From Posidonia oceanica (Eukaryota > Streptophyta > Magnoliopsida > Alismatales > Posidoniaceae): a DNA stretch of 64,000 nt. Each line of letters starts with the position of its first letter. The first letter of the stretch is position 1. Below the pieces are notes generated by a model. That model was not told where the DNA came from. It worked only from the letters and a program-made list of their open reading frames with translations, and did no database searches. The translations under genes were made by a program, and so were the position numbers. This document shows, piece by piece, positions 20,575 through 32,570 of the stretch. The stretch lies in contig JAZBRS010000026.1 in assembly GCA_037176725.1 (NCBI GenBank), positions 98,873,501-98,937,500 of the forward strand. The letters run 5' to 3'.

Positions 20575-22952
20575 ATGGAGCGTACTGGCACATCTTCCAC
20601 CTCTACCTCCATGGAGCAATCGGGTTGGGATCCGAATGGGTTCTTCCTCGACCCTCCAACTTCCCAAGCAGAAGGACCAGGAACCCCGGGTTTCCCAAAA
20701 GTGGCAGGTCGGCGAAAGTTCCCGCATGCCTCCATCCCCTTCGACTACAACACCAATCCAGAACTCAACAAGAGTTCAACACATGAAGAAGGAAGAGAGG
20801 CAAATCACCCTCAAGCACAGAACGCCCCGCCTGAGCAATCACATCCCAGGGCAACTTCCCTTGTTGTACCCCTCGTTGGGACTGCTTCTTATCCAATCGA
20901 AGAAGAGACCGACAAGGTGCGGCAATCCCTGGCTGGGCAACACCTTGTGTGCAAAGACCCACAAAACTCAAACATCCACGGGCACTACTGCTCAAACCAC
21001 CACTGCAGCTCATTCGCCACGCCCACTTACACACATGCCACCCCAAACCCCACCATCAACTTCCCTATCCAAGGTTCATTCCCACAATGCCACGCAACAC
21101 CCACCTACCCTTCTATCCATCCAACCCCACCATACACGACTCATTACGTCCTGTAATATCCCGGAACATCATATCCCGGAATGTCATACCCACCATAACA
21201 TCCCATTAACACGCAATACTACCATACTCCACCCCAATCCTCATTCTTCCCTCCACCACATAACCCATCACTACTTCATCAAACACTCAGGCACCCAAGC
21301 CAGGGGCCACACATCGCACCAGGGTCGGACCTCAAGAGAATGATTGCCGAGGCACTAGCAGAGGCTGGGGTCACCTCGAAAGCGCTGATAGGCTACGACA
21401 CTTCCAAGTTCCCTCACTTCACCCTTCCACAAGGGTTCAAAATGCCGAAGATGAGGAGATACAATAGAATAGAGGATCCAAGGAATCATCTTGCTGCTTT
21501 CACCATGGATACTCTGCCATACCATTATGATACAGGGCTGGTTGTATATCTCTTCTTCAAGACCCTTGAAGGAGAAGCTCTGAAATGGTTCGACACCCTT
21601 ACCGTCTATGATCTTTAGGATTTCAAGGTAGTTGAAGGAAAATTCTTGAACCAATACAGCCATTGAGTACCACATAAACCCACTGCCGGCGACCTCACTA
21701 CTGAGAGGATGAGGCCCAACGAAGATTTCGTTACCTTTGCCAGCAGATGGAGGGACATGGCCGCTCGGTCAGAATGCTACATACCCGAGGGACAGGCCGT
21801 GGAAATCATAGCCAGAAATACCACAGGGATGCTCAGGGCAGGGCTATTGGTGGGTGACTTCCATACTTACCCACAGCTGTATGAGCAGGCTGCTAAGGTC
21901 ATGCACAACATGGAAGAGTTGCCATTCCTAGTGCTTGAGGGGAAGAACAGCAAGAAGATTGCGAGACACACAGTAGAGGGTGTCACAGGAAGCATGGCAC
22001 AGCTATCCATGCAGAAAAACCAGAGGGGATGGAAGGGCCAGCACTTCCAGCAGCCTCAGTTCCAGCAGGTAGAACCACCAAGGCCACCGCCTCAGCCGTT
22101 CCAACACCTAAATTTCCCCATGAACTCCCAATAGGGGCAGGCAAATAATCAGTACCGAGGACCACCACCGGGGCAGAGGAGCTACAACAATGTTCCTCCA
22201 CCGCAAGTACACAGGGGGCCGAGAAGGCAGAACTATCCACCACTCCCTGAAGCACTCCCAGACATCTTCAAAATGCTAGTCGAGAGCGGGGATCTGCAGC
22301 TCCCGATTCCTATGCCCAATGCACCCAACACAAACATGTCCAAGTACTGTGCGTACCACCAGAAAAATGGACATACCCTGGACAAATGTTTTGTGTTGAA
22401 GGATAAAATTTATGACCTAAATGATAAAGGGGAAATAATGTGGCTAGCCCTCAGGGATAGGCTAAGAGAGGCCCGGGCAGGGCAGCTCAAATTACAAATA
22501 CATCAGAATCCCATGCCCGGCCATCCAGTAGCACATCTGGAAGTAAGAGACAGTCCACTAGAGGTTGAGCCCAAGCTAGTGACCATTCATCTTCTAGACT
22601 CAGATATGGAGCTAGTCCTTTCAGATGCAGAAAGCGGGGAACCAGATATTCAGGAAATACACTCTGAACAGGGGTCCACAGATTGGGATTTCCAAATGGA
22701 ACATGAAGAAATGCCAAATGAAGAGAAAGCTGTGAATGATCTTGCACTACTCAGGCACTTCAACTTCCTCCCAGGAGGGGAACCACCATAGGGGCTTGAT
22801 AATGAGGCAGATCCTTTTGCACTGTCTCGAGAAATCATCACAGGATTCGATCGGAGGAATGTAGTCTTCAAGGATTCCGAATTACCCACTCCAGGGGAGC
22901 ACCTGCACCTTTTGATTATCACTGTGGACATTAATGGTTACCTACTTCCGGC
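20575..22952 (+). pseudogene. gag: E4 Gag, broken by in-frame stops
   Basis: One frame from the Met at 20575 to about 22950 with several stops (for example 21154-21156, 21616-21618, 21664-21666, 22132-22134, 22789-22791). The N-terminus is Pro/His/Thr-rich. The Gag core starts near 21340 (KMRRYN, DPRNHLAAFTMDT, EGEALKWFDTL, TFASRWRDMAARS). A CX2HX4HX4C zinc knuckle (CAYHQKNGHTLDKC) is at 22348-22389. After an acidic spacer the frame runs into the first protease, where a frameshift moves the protease to another frame. It would form the particle shell; as it stands it is non-functional. Confidence 0.82.
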
Positions 22953-23400
22953 ACACTTGTAGATACCGGGGCCAGTCGGAGTGCGTGCTCAATAACCACT
23001 CTTGACTACTTGGACATAAAGGAAGAGGAAATTACTAGGCGGAACGTCTTATGCCAGGGCTACGACAACAACAGAATAGAGGCATTGGGGACAGTTCAGC
23101 TAGCAATCACCCTTGGCCCCCTAACCAGCACTAACACCGTCGTGGTAATGGAGCATGATTTGTCGGAACAACTGATCTTGGGAAGATCCTGGCTAGTGGA
23201 GATTTGCGCCATTGCGTCCCCAGCACACCAGTGCATCAACTTCAAGTTCCAAAGGGAAGTGATCACTGTCAGAGCAGATCACGAGACAAAGCTGGCAATG
23301 ATCTGGATGCCATACCCTGATGAATTCCAAAAACCAGCGCCATACAAAAGTGGCACATTGCCGATAGGCAAGTATTGGGACAGTGAGGAAGCAAGCATTC
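22800..23400 (+). pseudogene. E4 first retropepsin-like domain
   Basis: The active-site motif VDTGAS has its Asp codon at 22962-22964, in frame with the open stretch 23010-24014. It is followed by ITLGPLTSTNTVVVM, an ILGRSWL C-terminal signature and SPAHQCINF. The upstream strand (VVFKDSELPTPGEHLHLLIITVDING) is read in the gag frame, so a frameshift lies between about 22933 and 22953. The domain resembles the second one below, including the unusual SPxHQCxxF block. The catalytic Asp is retained. It would process Gag or Pol, but the split frame makes this copy defective. Confidence 0.75.
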
Positions 23401-23649
23401 AGGGATTTCAACATCACATAGGCGGTCAGGCCACCCACGGATATGCTCAGATCCAAAGACCTGCACAGCCAAACTCTTTTCTTCTACCCGTAAATCAGAG
23501 GCAGTCCTTGCTTAGAAGGCCCACATCGCTGCTTAAATCTGCTGTGGCTGGAGGAGGGCATCATCAGGCTCAACAGGCCCCCATCACCAGGACAGGGAGA
23601 ATTTCCAACCAAGTCGCACCACCTTCGTCCAATATAGAGCAAGCCACAT

Positions 23650-24473
23650 CTCCGCCTCACCAAGAATTCCATGTTTCCAAGAGAGTGGAGGGTGAGTTTG
23701 ATGTCTTACAACAGCTCAAGAAGACGCAGGCAAAGATCTCGATTTTTGAGCTAATCAAAGTCTCTGAAAAACACCGAGACATTCTGATGGAGGTGCTGAA
23801 GAAAGCTCAGGTACCAGAAGACATACCTGCTGAGACTATGGCAGCCGCTGTATTTATAGAGCCTACCTTATTTTTCACCGACTCTGAATTGGCCCCTCTT
23901 GAAAGGAGGACCTTGCCTCTGAGCGTTACAGTTGTGATAAATAATTATAAACTCTGCGGCATACTAGTTGACACAGGGGCAACCCTAAATGTATGCTCCC
24001 TAGATACTCTATAGCTGGTCAGGCTAACAAGGTCTCATGTATGCCCGGTAGCTCTAACTATATCTGGATATGATAACAATGAAAAATTGGCTCTGGGAAA
24101 AATCACCGTCAGAGTCACCATTGGTCCCCTCCAAACAGACACAGAATTAATCATAGTCGATGCACCAATCTCATATCGACTCATTCTAGGGTGCCAATGG
24201 ATTGAAGAAATCAGGGCAGTCACCTCCCCACGCCATCAATGTATGAAATTCCCTCACCAAGGGAAGATAATCAAAGTACTTGGAGATGAGCCAATGGAAG
24301 TGGAGGCAAATCTAGTAACTATCCCCACCACCATGCCGGTACCATCAATCAGGGACTCTGCGACCGAGGTCATAAACAATGTAAAACAGATTTTCACCTC
24401 CCGGAGCATTGATATGAACCAGTACCACTTCCCTGACCACATGAAGAGGCCGTGGGAGATCCTTCTAAAATAG
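23650..24473 (+). pseudogene. E4 second retropepsin-like domain
   Basis: Starts with the linker LKKTQAKISIFELIKVSEKHRDI, the counterpart of LKKVKADISIWDLIHTSAEHREA ahead of the single E1 protease. The active site VDTGATLNVC follows with Asp at 23970-23972, then a TAG at 24012-24014, then VTIGPLQTDTELIIVDAPISYRLILG and SPRHQCMKF. Position and flanks make this the orthologue of the E1 protease; the first domain is the extra one. Its frame equals that of the first domain, so both would have belonged to one polyprotein. Confidence 0.8.
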
Positions 24474-24961
24474 GGTACACCCCTGGGAAGGGACTTGGTC
24501 GCCAAGTGCAGGGAATGACGGATGCACTTGGAACCCCCGAAGAGTGCGGTAGCATAGGGTTAGGGTACCTCAGATATTCAAGTCTGAGCAAGCCCTTGGC
24601 ATGGTCCTTATCATATTATTTTATATCAATCGGGTTGCAGATACACGACAAGCAGGAGGCAGATACGGTTCCCAACATCTCAGCAGATTCAACAACAGCA
24701 GCACCAACTTCTTCACCCCACTTTGAAGAAGTTCCTAACACATTCATCCTCGACATCCTGATGGATCCCGAGACAAAAGCACCAACCTCTTCTTCCCACT
24801 CTGAAGAAGTGCCTAACACGTTCCTCCTCGACATCCTGACGGATCCTGAGACAAAAGCACCAACCACTTCCCCCTACATGAAAGAGGTCCCTGGCATCAT
24901 CCTCCCATCTCCTCCAAAGATTTCCCTGCCTCCGGAATCTCCTCCAAAGACGCTGAAATAG
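24452..24961 (+). pseudogene. E4 G-patch-like motif and Pro/Thr-rich linker
   Basis: In a frame different from the protease (another frameshift), the translation shows PGKGLGRQVQGM and, 18 residues on, GLGYLRY, matching the glycine pattern of a G-patch and the equivalent place in E1. The rest is a linker with 26-residue tandem repeats. G-patch motifs bind RNA or helicases; the role here is inferred only from the pattern. Confidence 0.6.
24705..24890 (+). repeat. 78-bp tandem repeat in E4 linker
   Basis: Two full copies and a partial third of a 78-bp unit encoding EEVPNTFxLDILxDPETKAP. The unit is a multiple of three, so the frame is kept. Confidence 0.8.
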
Positions 24962-25374
24962 AGGACATTGATCCCCTCTGTGAACTCACCAGCGCTTCAG
25001 CGACCTACGGCCTTACCCCTTTAAGCATGAAGGGTCCGGGGCCACAGACTAATGCCCAAATGGTGCACCACTTCCGCCACGGAAGCAAACCTAGGGGCAA
25101 TCCCCCTAGCCTTGTGAGCAGTTTCTTTCGTACTTTTAATTCCTGCATTTTATTTTCGCACAATTTACTTTCCAGTAATTTACTTCCTAGTTTAGCTAAT
25201 AATAGTGGGGAAAGTAGCCAAAGGCATGAGAGGGACGGCCTAATCACCACCATGGCCTCACAAAAGGTATCTAATCCATCTACTAAGCGTACAGGTCAGA
25301 ACAGGAATGGGCCGGTCACCTAGACATTCCAAGTATGTCATTACACCACGGCGCTACCACAGGAGCTAGCCACG
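24962..25374 (+). other. Protease-RT spacer of E4 with a possible intron
   Basis: Stops in all frames interrupt this spacer. It has a donor-like GTGAGC at 25114-25119, a T-rich stretch and acceptor-like TTTCCAG (25175) and CCTAG (25190). Ogre elements are known to carry an intron between protease and RT, which suggests a remnant here, but the boundaries are a guess. Confidence 0.3.
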
Positions 25375-25861
25375 TTGCATGCCATCTTTCTAGTCGAAGA
25401 AGTGTCGAACACGACCGGCAAGAACACTGGAAACTATGAAGTCTACAAACTAGTGGATACAGAAGAAGACCCAGATGAAGAAGAATCGGTAGACCCTGCC
25501 ATCTTTGAAGAAATGATGAAAAAATATGATGAGCAGACCAAGGCTACCACTGAAGAAATAGAAGAAATCAATCTAGGAACTGAAGATGATCCAAGGCCAG
25601 TTCGGATAAGCTCTGCCCTTAGCTCGGATGAACGAACCAGAATGACAAAGCTACTCAGAAGATATGTGAAGGTATTGGCTTTCACCTATGGAGAAATGCC
25701 CAGGCTTGAATCACTGCTGGTGGAGCACAGACTCCCTCTTAAGCCAGGTGCAAAGACAGCGAAGTAGAAGCTCCGACGTCTACGTCCAGACCTTGCCCTA
25801 AAAGTCAAAGAAGAGATAGACAAACTGCATAAAGCAAAGTTCATCCGAGTTGTGGTGTACC
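25375..25861 (+). pseudogene. E4 RT N-terminal part, split by solo LTR E5
   Basis: An acidic segment, then SALSSDERTRMTKLLRRYVKVLAFTYGEMP and LPLKPGAK, the usual N-terminal region of plant Ty3/gypsy RT. A TAG at 25765-25767 replaces the Gln that E1 has before KLRR. The sequence breaks at 25861, within the duplicated target gtacc, and resumes at 31006 in the conserved YPEW motif of RT. Confidence 0.85.
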
Positions 25862-28800
25862 TGTTGACACCCCATTTTGACAGGCTTGATCAATTGGAAT
25901 CTTCTGGTGACTTCTGGATCCAAATCTAGGTCCAAACCTACACATTCCTTTCCATCCTTCTCTCCAAAACAAGCCGAAACTTAACCTAGAATTACACCCC
26001 TTTCCCAAGCCCAAAAACCTACCCAAAAACCATAGGAAAACTCACCATGCCCAACTTAGCAAACCTACCCAAGAACCCTCAAAATTTCAAACCAAAACCA
26101 TTCCCAAAAACCCTAGAAAACCTAGGTAAAACTATCCTTTTTCTACACCTCAAAACCCTTCCAAAACTTCACCAAAACTAAACCCAAACCCTAGGTCCAA
26201 CACCAGAGACCCTAGGCCACACACTCCCCAAATTTCACCTCTTTTCTAGACCCCTAACCCCTTCATTTCATCAAATTATCCTTTTCTCTCTCTTGGATTA
26301 TTCTTTTCTCTCTCCTCTCTCTCTTCTGATTATCCTCCTTCTTTTCACTCCCTTCCCTCTCTTCTTCCTGTCTGGCTGTGGGCCCCCCTTGTGCATCTAT
26401 CCCTTCTAAATCTTATTTGTATTTTTATCTTATTTTTAGCATTTTCTTTGATTTTCTAAAAATTATCTTCTTTCAACTCTTCCTTTTCCTCTTTACTTCT
26501 TCATTTCTCCTTTTACTTCTTCCTTTTCCTTTTCTTTTCCTTTCTCTTACTAAATCTCTAAAAAATCCTTAAAAAATCTTTAAAACCCTAAAACAAAAGG
26601 AAAACAAACCAAAACCCTAAGAAAAATAATTAAAAACATTAAACAAACAATTAAAAACAAAAAACCTAACTAGATCTAACTAAAACTAAAAACCATGAAT
26701 GTCACTTAAAAATGCAAGACTAATAAAAAGAAAATGCTATAAAATCAAGAAAAAACCAAAATGTAATCAAAAGAACCAAAATGTAAAAACCCTACTAAAA
26801 AACAATCAAAAACAAATCCTAAAAGGAAAAGAAAACAATTAAAAAATGCTAAGGCAAGTAATTAAGAAAAAACCTAACTTAACAATCCTAAAAAGAAACA
26901 ATTTGAAAACTTAATTAAAAATAATAATAATAATAACAAACAATCAAAATTTAAGAACACCTAATTAAAAACTTAACAAGAAGACCAAACCTAAAAAAAA
27001 ATATTAAAAGAAATTAACAAACAAAATCAAATCTAAAAGGAAACTTAAACAAAACCCTAAAAGATTAAAATCAAAAGCCAAAACTTATCCTAATTAATCT
27101 GAAAACAATCTTTAAAAAAACCCTAATCAAAATCTCAAATGTTTAACAAGAAAAACATAATTAAAAAACAATTTAAAAGACCTAAAAAACATTTAAACAA
27201 ATCAAAAACAATTTAAACCCTAAAAATCCTAATCAAAACTAAAACTCTTTAATCTTAATTAACTAATCAAAAACAATCACTAAAAAAAACTTAATCATAG
27301 TCCTCACTTAAAGCACAACTATTCTAAAAACCTTTTCTATTTTTATTTTTATTTTTATCTAATTTATTTTCCTTCTTCTTTTCCCTTTCTTTCCTTCTAC
27401 CTTTCTTTCTATTATTTCTTTCTTTCTTCTTTTGATTTCAGTCTGGCCCAACTGCAGGCCCGTTCCACCCCTTCCTCTTCTTCCTTCTTTCTTTTCTTTC
27501 TTTCTTTTATTTCTTCTTTTCCTTAACTCGCGGCCCGGCCCGTAGTCGGCCTCTTCCCTCGTTCCTCTTCTTCTTCTTCTTCCTCAAGTTCTTCTCCCTC
27601 TCCCACCTGCAACCTTCCCTCCTTCCATTCAAATTTCAATTCCTTCTTCCCTCTCGATCCCATCAGCACCAGCTCATCCTTCTCCTCTCTCTTCTCTCAG
27701 CAGAATCCCCGAGGAGCATTCAATGCACGTCACCTCCGGCTGTCCTTGCTGCTGCCAGCTGCTGCTCCCGCCGGTGGATTTTGAAATCCACTGCGCGCTT
27801 CCACCCCATTGAGCCACCTGTTAAAGCTCCCTCTCCACTCCTCCTTCACTGCCTTTGGTCGTCCAAGAGAGAGCAAGGAAATCTAGAGCAGAAGCCACCC
27901 AGAACTCTCTCCTTCTTCCACTGAAATCGAGCCCCCTTCTTCTTCTTTCTTTTCACTGGAACCAGAGCCTCCAACAGCTCTCAAACCACTCACAATTCAC
28001 CCCCCAATCTCGGCCAAACCTCCACCATCACAGCCTCCCATTCCACAACCAAATCCACCCCAAAACAACCCCCAATTCACCCAAACCCAAGCCAGAACCC
28101 AACACTTCCCCTTCCAAAATTCCAAACACATCAGACCACTAAACGCCCCCAAATTCCACCTAGAAGCTCACTAAAACATCACCTTCCCAACCCCCCAGAG
28201 CCTCATCCTTCGTCACCACCATAGGCCAGACTCTCCATTTCAAACACTTGCACCCATTTTTCCAAAAAATCACCCGACTACCCAATCTCCCCCTCCAGGC
28301 CTCCACCAGCCCTCCTCTGAATCTAGAAACACCCACCAGACCTCCAGCAAGTCACCGCTACCCTCCAACTGAGCCAGAGAGCAGTACACCATCTCCCCCA
28401 CCATAGGCAACTCCTACAGCACCCACTGAAGCAATTCTCTTCTCTGGGCCACGAAGCTTCACTCCAGATGCTCAGGAAGCTCCGGAGGACTCTACCGAGT
28501 TGATCCAGACGCCTGGAAGCCATCGATGACCTCTGCAGCGCTCAGACGAAGCTCGCTGCCTTCTGCTAAATCAACCGACGTCGGGGGAAGGATTCGACCG
28601 TCGAATCAGGTACTCTCCTACACCAGTAGATTAGTCTTCCTCTCCTTCAGCTTTTCCGGCCTTTAGACTAGGGTTTCGCCACCTCTTCCCCGCAGTCAAC
28701 TGTTTCTTCTCCGGCGAGCTATGAGCTCGGATCGCCGCTCCACCAGCAGAACGCTGGTCTGATCGTCGTCCGAGGTCCGCGCGAGTCCTGGGAGCGCAGC

Positions 28801-31005
28801 TGTGCTTTTAGAATGCCCTCTCGTCGCACCGATCGTTCGGACGGTCTTCCTCTGGACTACACTGTTCTGTCGTCTTCTCCGGCCATCACCAGGCTCCGTC
28901 ACGGCTCCGTGACGCTGCTTCGAGGTCCTTCAGGCTCCGGTGAAGCTCGCCGACCAGTCAACGCGTCCCCAGCATCCCTCTACCTCCCTCGATGGCCGCT
29001 AGTAGCAACTGCTCAGTGGTCGTCATTCTGTGTAAACACTGTAGCTTTATTTCCCTTAACCATGCTATTTTGCCATTAATTGCATATCTACCTTCTGTTT
29101 TTTTTTATTGCGCTTTAGTCCAGCCATCGTTTTTGACTCATTTAATTCTGAATTTAAATCTTATTAAATTGCATGAAAAACTTAAAAAACTGTCTAATTG
29201 CATGTTAGTCCTTTAATTAATAATCTGATTTGATGCTTTAAGTTTACCTTAGTAAATTGCATTTGTGATCCCTGTCTTTTCCTCTATTTGCATTTTAGTC
29301 CTCTGATCTGTTAATTAATGCATTCATTTTGCATCTTTTCTTACTGCATTGCATTTTTATCCCATATTTTCTAATTTTTGCACTTAGGTCCCTTTTTGCA
29401 TTCCTGCATGCATTGCACCCATGCATCTTTGCATTTGGCATCTCTTGCACACATTTAAGCATTCTTAGCTCCCATTTACATGGGAGGACCTGTTTTGCAC
29501 ATCCCTAGGACCTCCTATACACCCAGATCCATTCTTCTCCCTTGTTTTGGCCTCTCTGCCTTGAAGCCAGCATATCTTCTGATCTAGCGGCCGGATCATC
29601 TCAACCAAGCTACCTGGATAAGCCCGGCGGAGCGCTCTTCCACATGGACCAAGCATTTCTCAGATTAGGCTTCAGATTTCCAAAGTAAGTCCTCCTGAAC
29701 CCCTGCACAGCATACATTTGCACACCAATTGCATTGCATGCATGGTTTTTTGCTTTCTGTTTCCTCAAGCATATAGACTAGGACTCCCTCTTCCTATCTA
29801 TCAACTCTGTCTCCTCTTTTCGCGTACTCTCAGTGCCTTGTGTTGTGTTTCTCCTGGATTCACCACTAATTGTGACTTTCTTCCCCCTTTTCCACGATCC
29901 GATCACATCATGAGCTTTTGGTAGCGTGCGAGACATATCGTGGGACACTTTGGTGGAAAATAGTCACAGGATAGTGGTAATCCCTCCACTTGCTTCCTTT
30001 CCCCTTTGTAGGTCTTCACACCTATATTGCGTAGTCTTTAAGCGGCACTTGTTCTTACACTTGCATCGTTTACCTCTCCTTTGCTTCTCTTGCTCTTCCC
30101 CTTTGCATCTGCATCCGCTTGGCTTTATCAATGTTTTATTTCGCTTGCTTTGGCACCGTTTTGCGTGCTGATCTTGTTTCTCGCACCGTTTTGCATGCCT
30201 GCTTTGTCTTTGGCACCGTTTTGCATGCTCGCTCTGTCTTTGGCACCATTTTGCCTGCTGCTTTGCTTTCTTGCACCGTTTCACGTGCTGCTTCCGTTTC
30301 TCACACTATTTTGTGTGTTTTATGCTGTTTTCTCTTGCATGTCACCCGCATTGCTTGGTTTTACCGCTGTTTTGCTTTTTCACTTGCATTTACATATAGG
30401 GCAGTGATGCTTACTACCTGGAGTTCTCACGAGCCAGGTTTCGACCGGTTCGGAACACAGATAGCGTTGCTGAGCGCTTAGACTGCACGTTTACTTCCTT
30501 GCATTGCATTCCATCACTTAGAGCACACCTTTGAGCATCCATTCAGGCATTCATTGGCATTTAGGCATTCAAACCTGCATTCTCCTACGTATGCGAGCGT
30601 AAGCCTAGAAAGACCAATTCTCAGGCGTGTCAGGGGTGCCTAACACTTTCCCCGCACGTAACAGGAGTCCTTGCCCAGTCTTTTGGCCCGCAATGACCAT
30701 ATTGCCCTTATCCTAGGCATGAGTCATATCATTTGCATTTGTTTTCTTTTGCATTGCATCCCTTGCTTGGTTTTGCGTGTTAATTCACGTATTTCCTCGA
30801 TTTTCCTTGTCTCCCGATAATAGACACGATGGCGACTTTGAATTGTCTTATCTTCTTCTTCTCTTATCTTTTCTCCTCTGTTTCAAGTGTTTTCGAGTTG
30901 AGCCTTCCTCCTCGGACATAGCCGCTTATAGTAAGCCTGATTCTGATCGGTGCACGCGAGCTTTTGGCAGTGTGCATGGACGATCTGAACACTGGGATTA
31001 CTACA
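25862..31005 (+). repeat. E5: solo LTR (5.14 kb) in the RT of E4
   Basis: Starts TGTTGACACCCC, ends GGATTACTACA, and is flanked by a perfect 5-bp duplication gtacc (25857-25861 and 31006-31010). There is no internal region, so it arose by LTR-LTR recombination. It contains a CT-rich zone (26230-26560), an A-rich zone (26580-27330), a GC/Pro-rich zone (27440-29000), TGCATTT repeats (29040-29420), two related hairpins (29892-29943 and 30945-30985), a short 30-bp minisatellite (30140-30330) and the conserved block at 30607-30725. It belongs to the E1/E9-type LTR group. Confidence 0.95.
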
Positions 31006-32570
31006 GTACCCAGAGTGGATAGCCAACATAGTTCTAGTGATGAAGAAAGATGGCAAAGTGCGCGTGTGCATTGACTATAGGAACCTCAATGAAGCATGCC
31101 CAAAAGACGATTTCCCTCTCCCACATATAAACATCCTCACAGACAACACTGCAGGCCATGAAATGCTCTCGTTCATGGATGGTTTCTCAGGTTATAACCA
31201 GATCAAACTCGCAGAGGAAGATCAGGAGAAGACCTCGTTCACCACTCCATGGGGGACCTATTGCTACGTGGTTATGCTGTTCGGACTGAAGAATGCTGGA
31301 GCCACCTATCAGAGGGCTATGATGGCAATCTTCCACGACATGATGCATGATTGCATGGAATGCTATGTGGATGACCTGTTAGTAAAATCAAAGACAAGAG
31401 AGGGACACTTTGAAGCACTAGAGAGAGTACTCCGGAGAGCAGACCAGTACAACCTCAAGATGAACCCCAAGAAGTGTGTCTTCGGGGTCACTGCTGGAAA
31501 GCTACTCGGCTTCATAGTGAGTAAAAGGGGCATCAAAGTAGATCCTACAAAGGCTAAAGCCATATCGGCCATGCCGACGCCAAAGAATAACAAGGAGATC
31601 AAAGGACTCATAGGGAGACTACAGTTCATCCGCAGATTCATCTCTCAGCATGCGGAGAAGTATAGACCTTTTTATGAGCTTTTAAAAGGCGGTACAGAGT
31701 TCAAGTGGGGTCATACCTGTCAAAAGGCTTTTGATGAGCTAAAGCTCTACCTCCTCAATCCTCCAATATTGACTGCTCCAGTCCCTGAGAGGCCATTGTT
31801 ACTTTACTTGGCCGTCACTGATAACTCGGTGGGAGTCGTCCTAGCACAACACGATGAAGCTAGGAGGAAGGAGAAAGTGGTTTATTACCTCAGCAGGACA
31901 TTCATTGAGTACGAGAGAAAGTACTCATAGATCGAGAGACACTGCCAAGCCTTAGTGTGGGCCTCACAAAAGCTCAGACACTACTTTCTGGTACACAAGG
32001 TCTACTATGTAGCCAAGATGGACCCCATCAAGTACATGTTCGAGAAACCTGCACTGTCTGGAAGGCTAGCACGATGGCAAAAGCTCCTCACTGAATTCGA
32101 CCTGTAGTTTGTCACTCAGAAGGCAGTCAAGGGGCAGGCTATTGCGGATCAACTTGCCGAGCTACCTGTGTCAGAATATCAGCCAGTATCAATAGACTTT
32201 CTAGTCAAGGAAATACTGGCGATCAGTAGTGTCATGCCACTTGTCAGAGAATCGACTCTCCATTTCGTTGGAGCACTGAACTCGCAGGGCATCGGGATAG
32301 GGGCAACACTCCTCATTCCATAGGGTATTGTTCTCCCTACTGCAGCCCAGCAACTCTTCCCAGCAAGTAATAATATTGTAGAATATGAGGCACTCATCCT
32401 AGGGATATGAATGGCTCTCAATCTAGGGGCAAGAAGGCTAAAAGTAATTGGGGACTCACAGCTCGTCATTCGACAAGTCCTCAACAAATACAAGACCCTC
32501 TCACCAAAGCTGCAGGAATACCGCAATTTAGCCAGAGCTTTATTGAAGAAATTTGACAGAGTAGTATATG
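31006..32570 (+). pseudogene. E4 RT, RNase H and second RNase H
   Basis: The RT core continues with CIDYRNLNEACPKDDFPLPH, FMDGFSGYNQI, FGLKNAGATYQRAM and YVDD at 31364-31375, then thumb and first RNase H (VVLAQHDEARRKEKVVYYLSRTF). Stops follow, at 31928-31930 and later, for example before FVTQKAV. The second RNase H starts near 32250. Its expected FDG reads FVG, with the Asp codon replaced by GTT at 32267-32269, while NNIVEYEA and GDSQLVI remain. Coding similarity ends at 32570 where E6 starts. The first part is open for about 300 codons from 31037. Confidence 0.87.

Larger units (their letters stand above)
17628..32570 (+). mobile_element. E4: Tat-lineage retrotransposon with two protease domains, split by E5 and ended by E6
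   Basis: A plus-strand element of a different Tat family from E1/E9. It has a 1.6-kb LTR, leader, gag, two retropepsin-like domains, a G-patch-like motif, RT, RNase H and a second RNase H. Integrase and the 3' LTR are not seen; E6 interrupts the element at 32570 and the remainder presumably lies right of the window. It carries frameshifts and many stops and hosts two later insertions, so it is older than they are. The E5 solo LTR occupies 25862-31005. Confidence 0.85.

Noticed and set aside
20575..21343. A second overlapping open frame at 20636-21343 as a separate gene
   Set aside because: It is a shifted reading of the low-complexity E4 Gag N-terminus; the frame from 20575 runs on into the Gag core.
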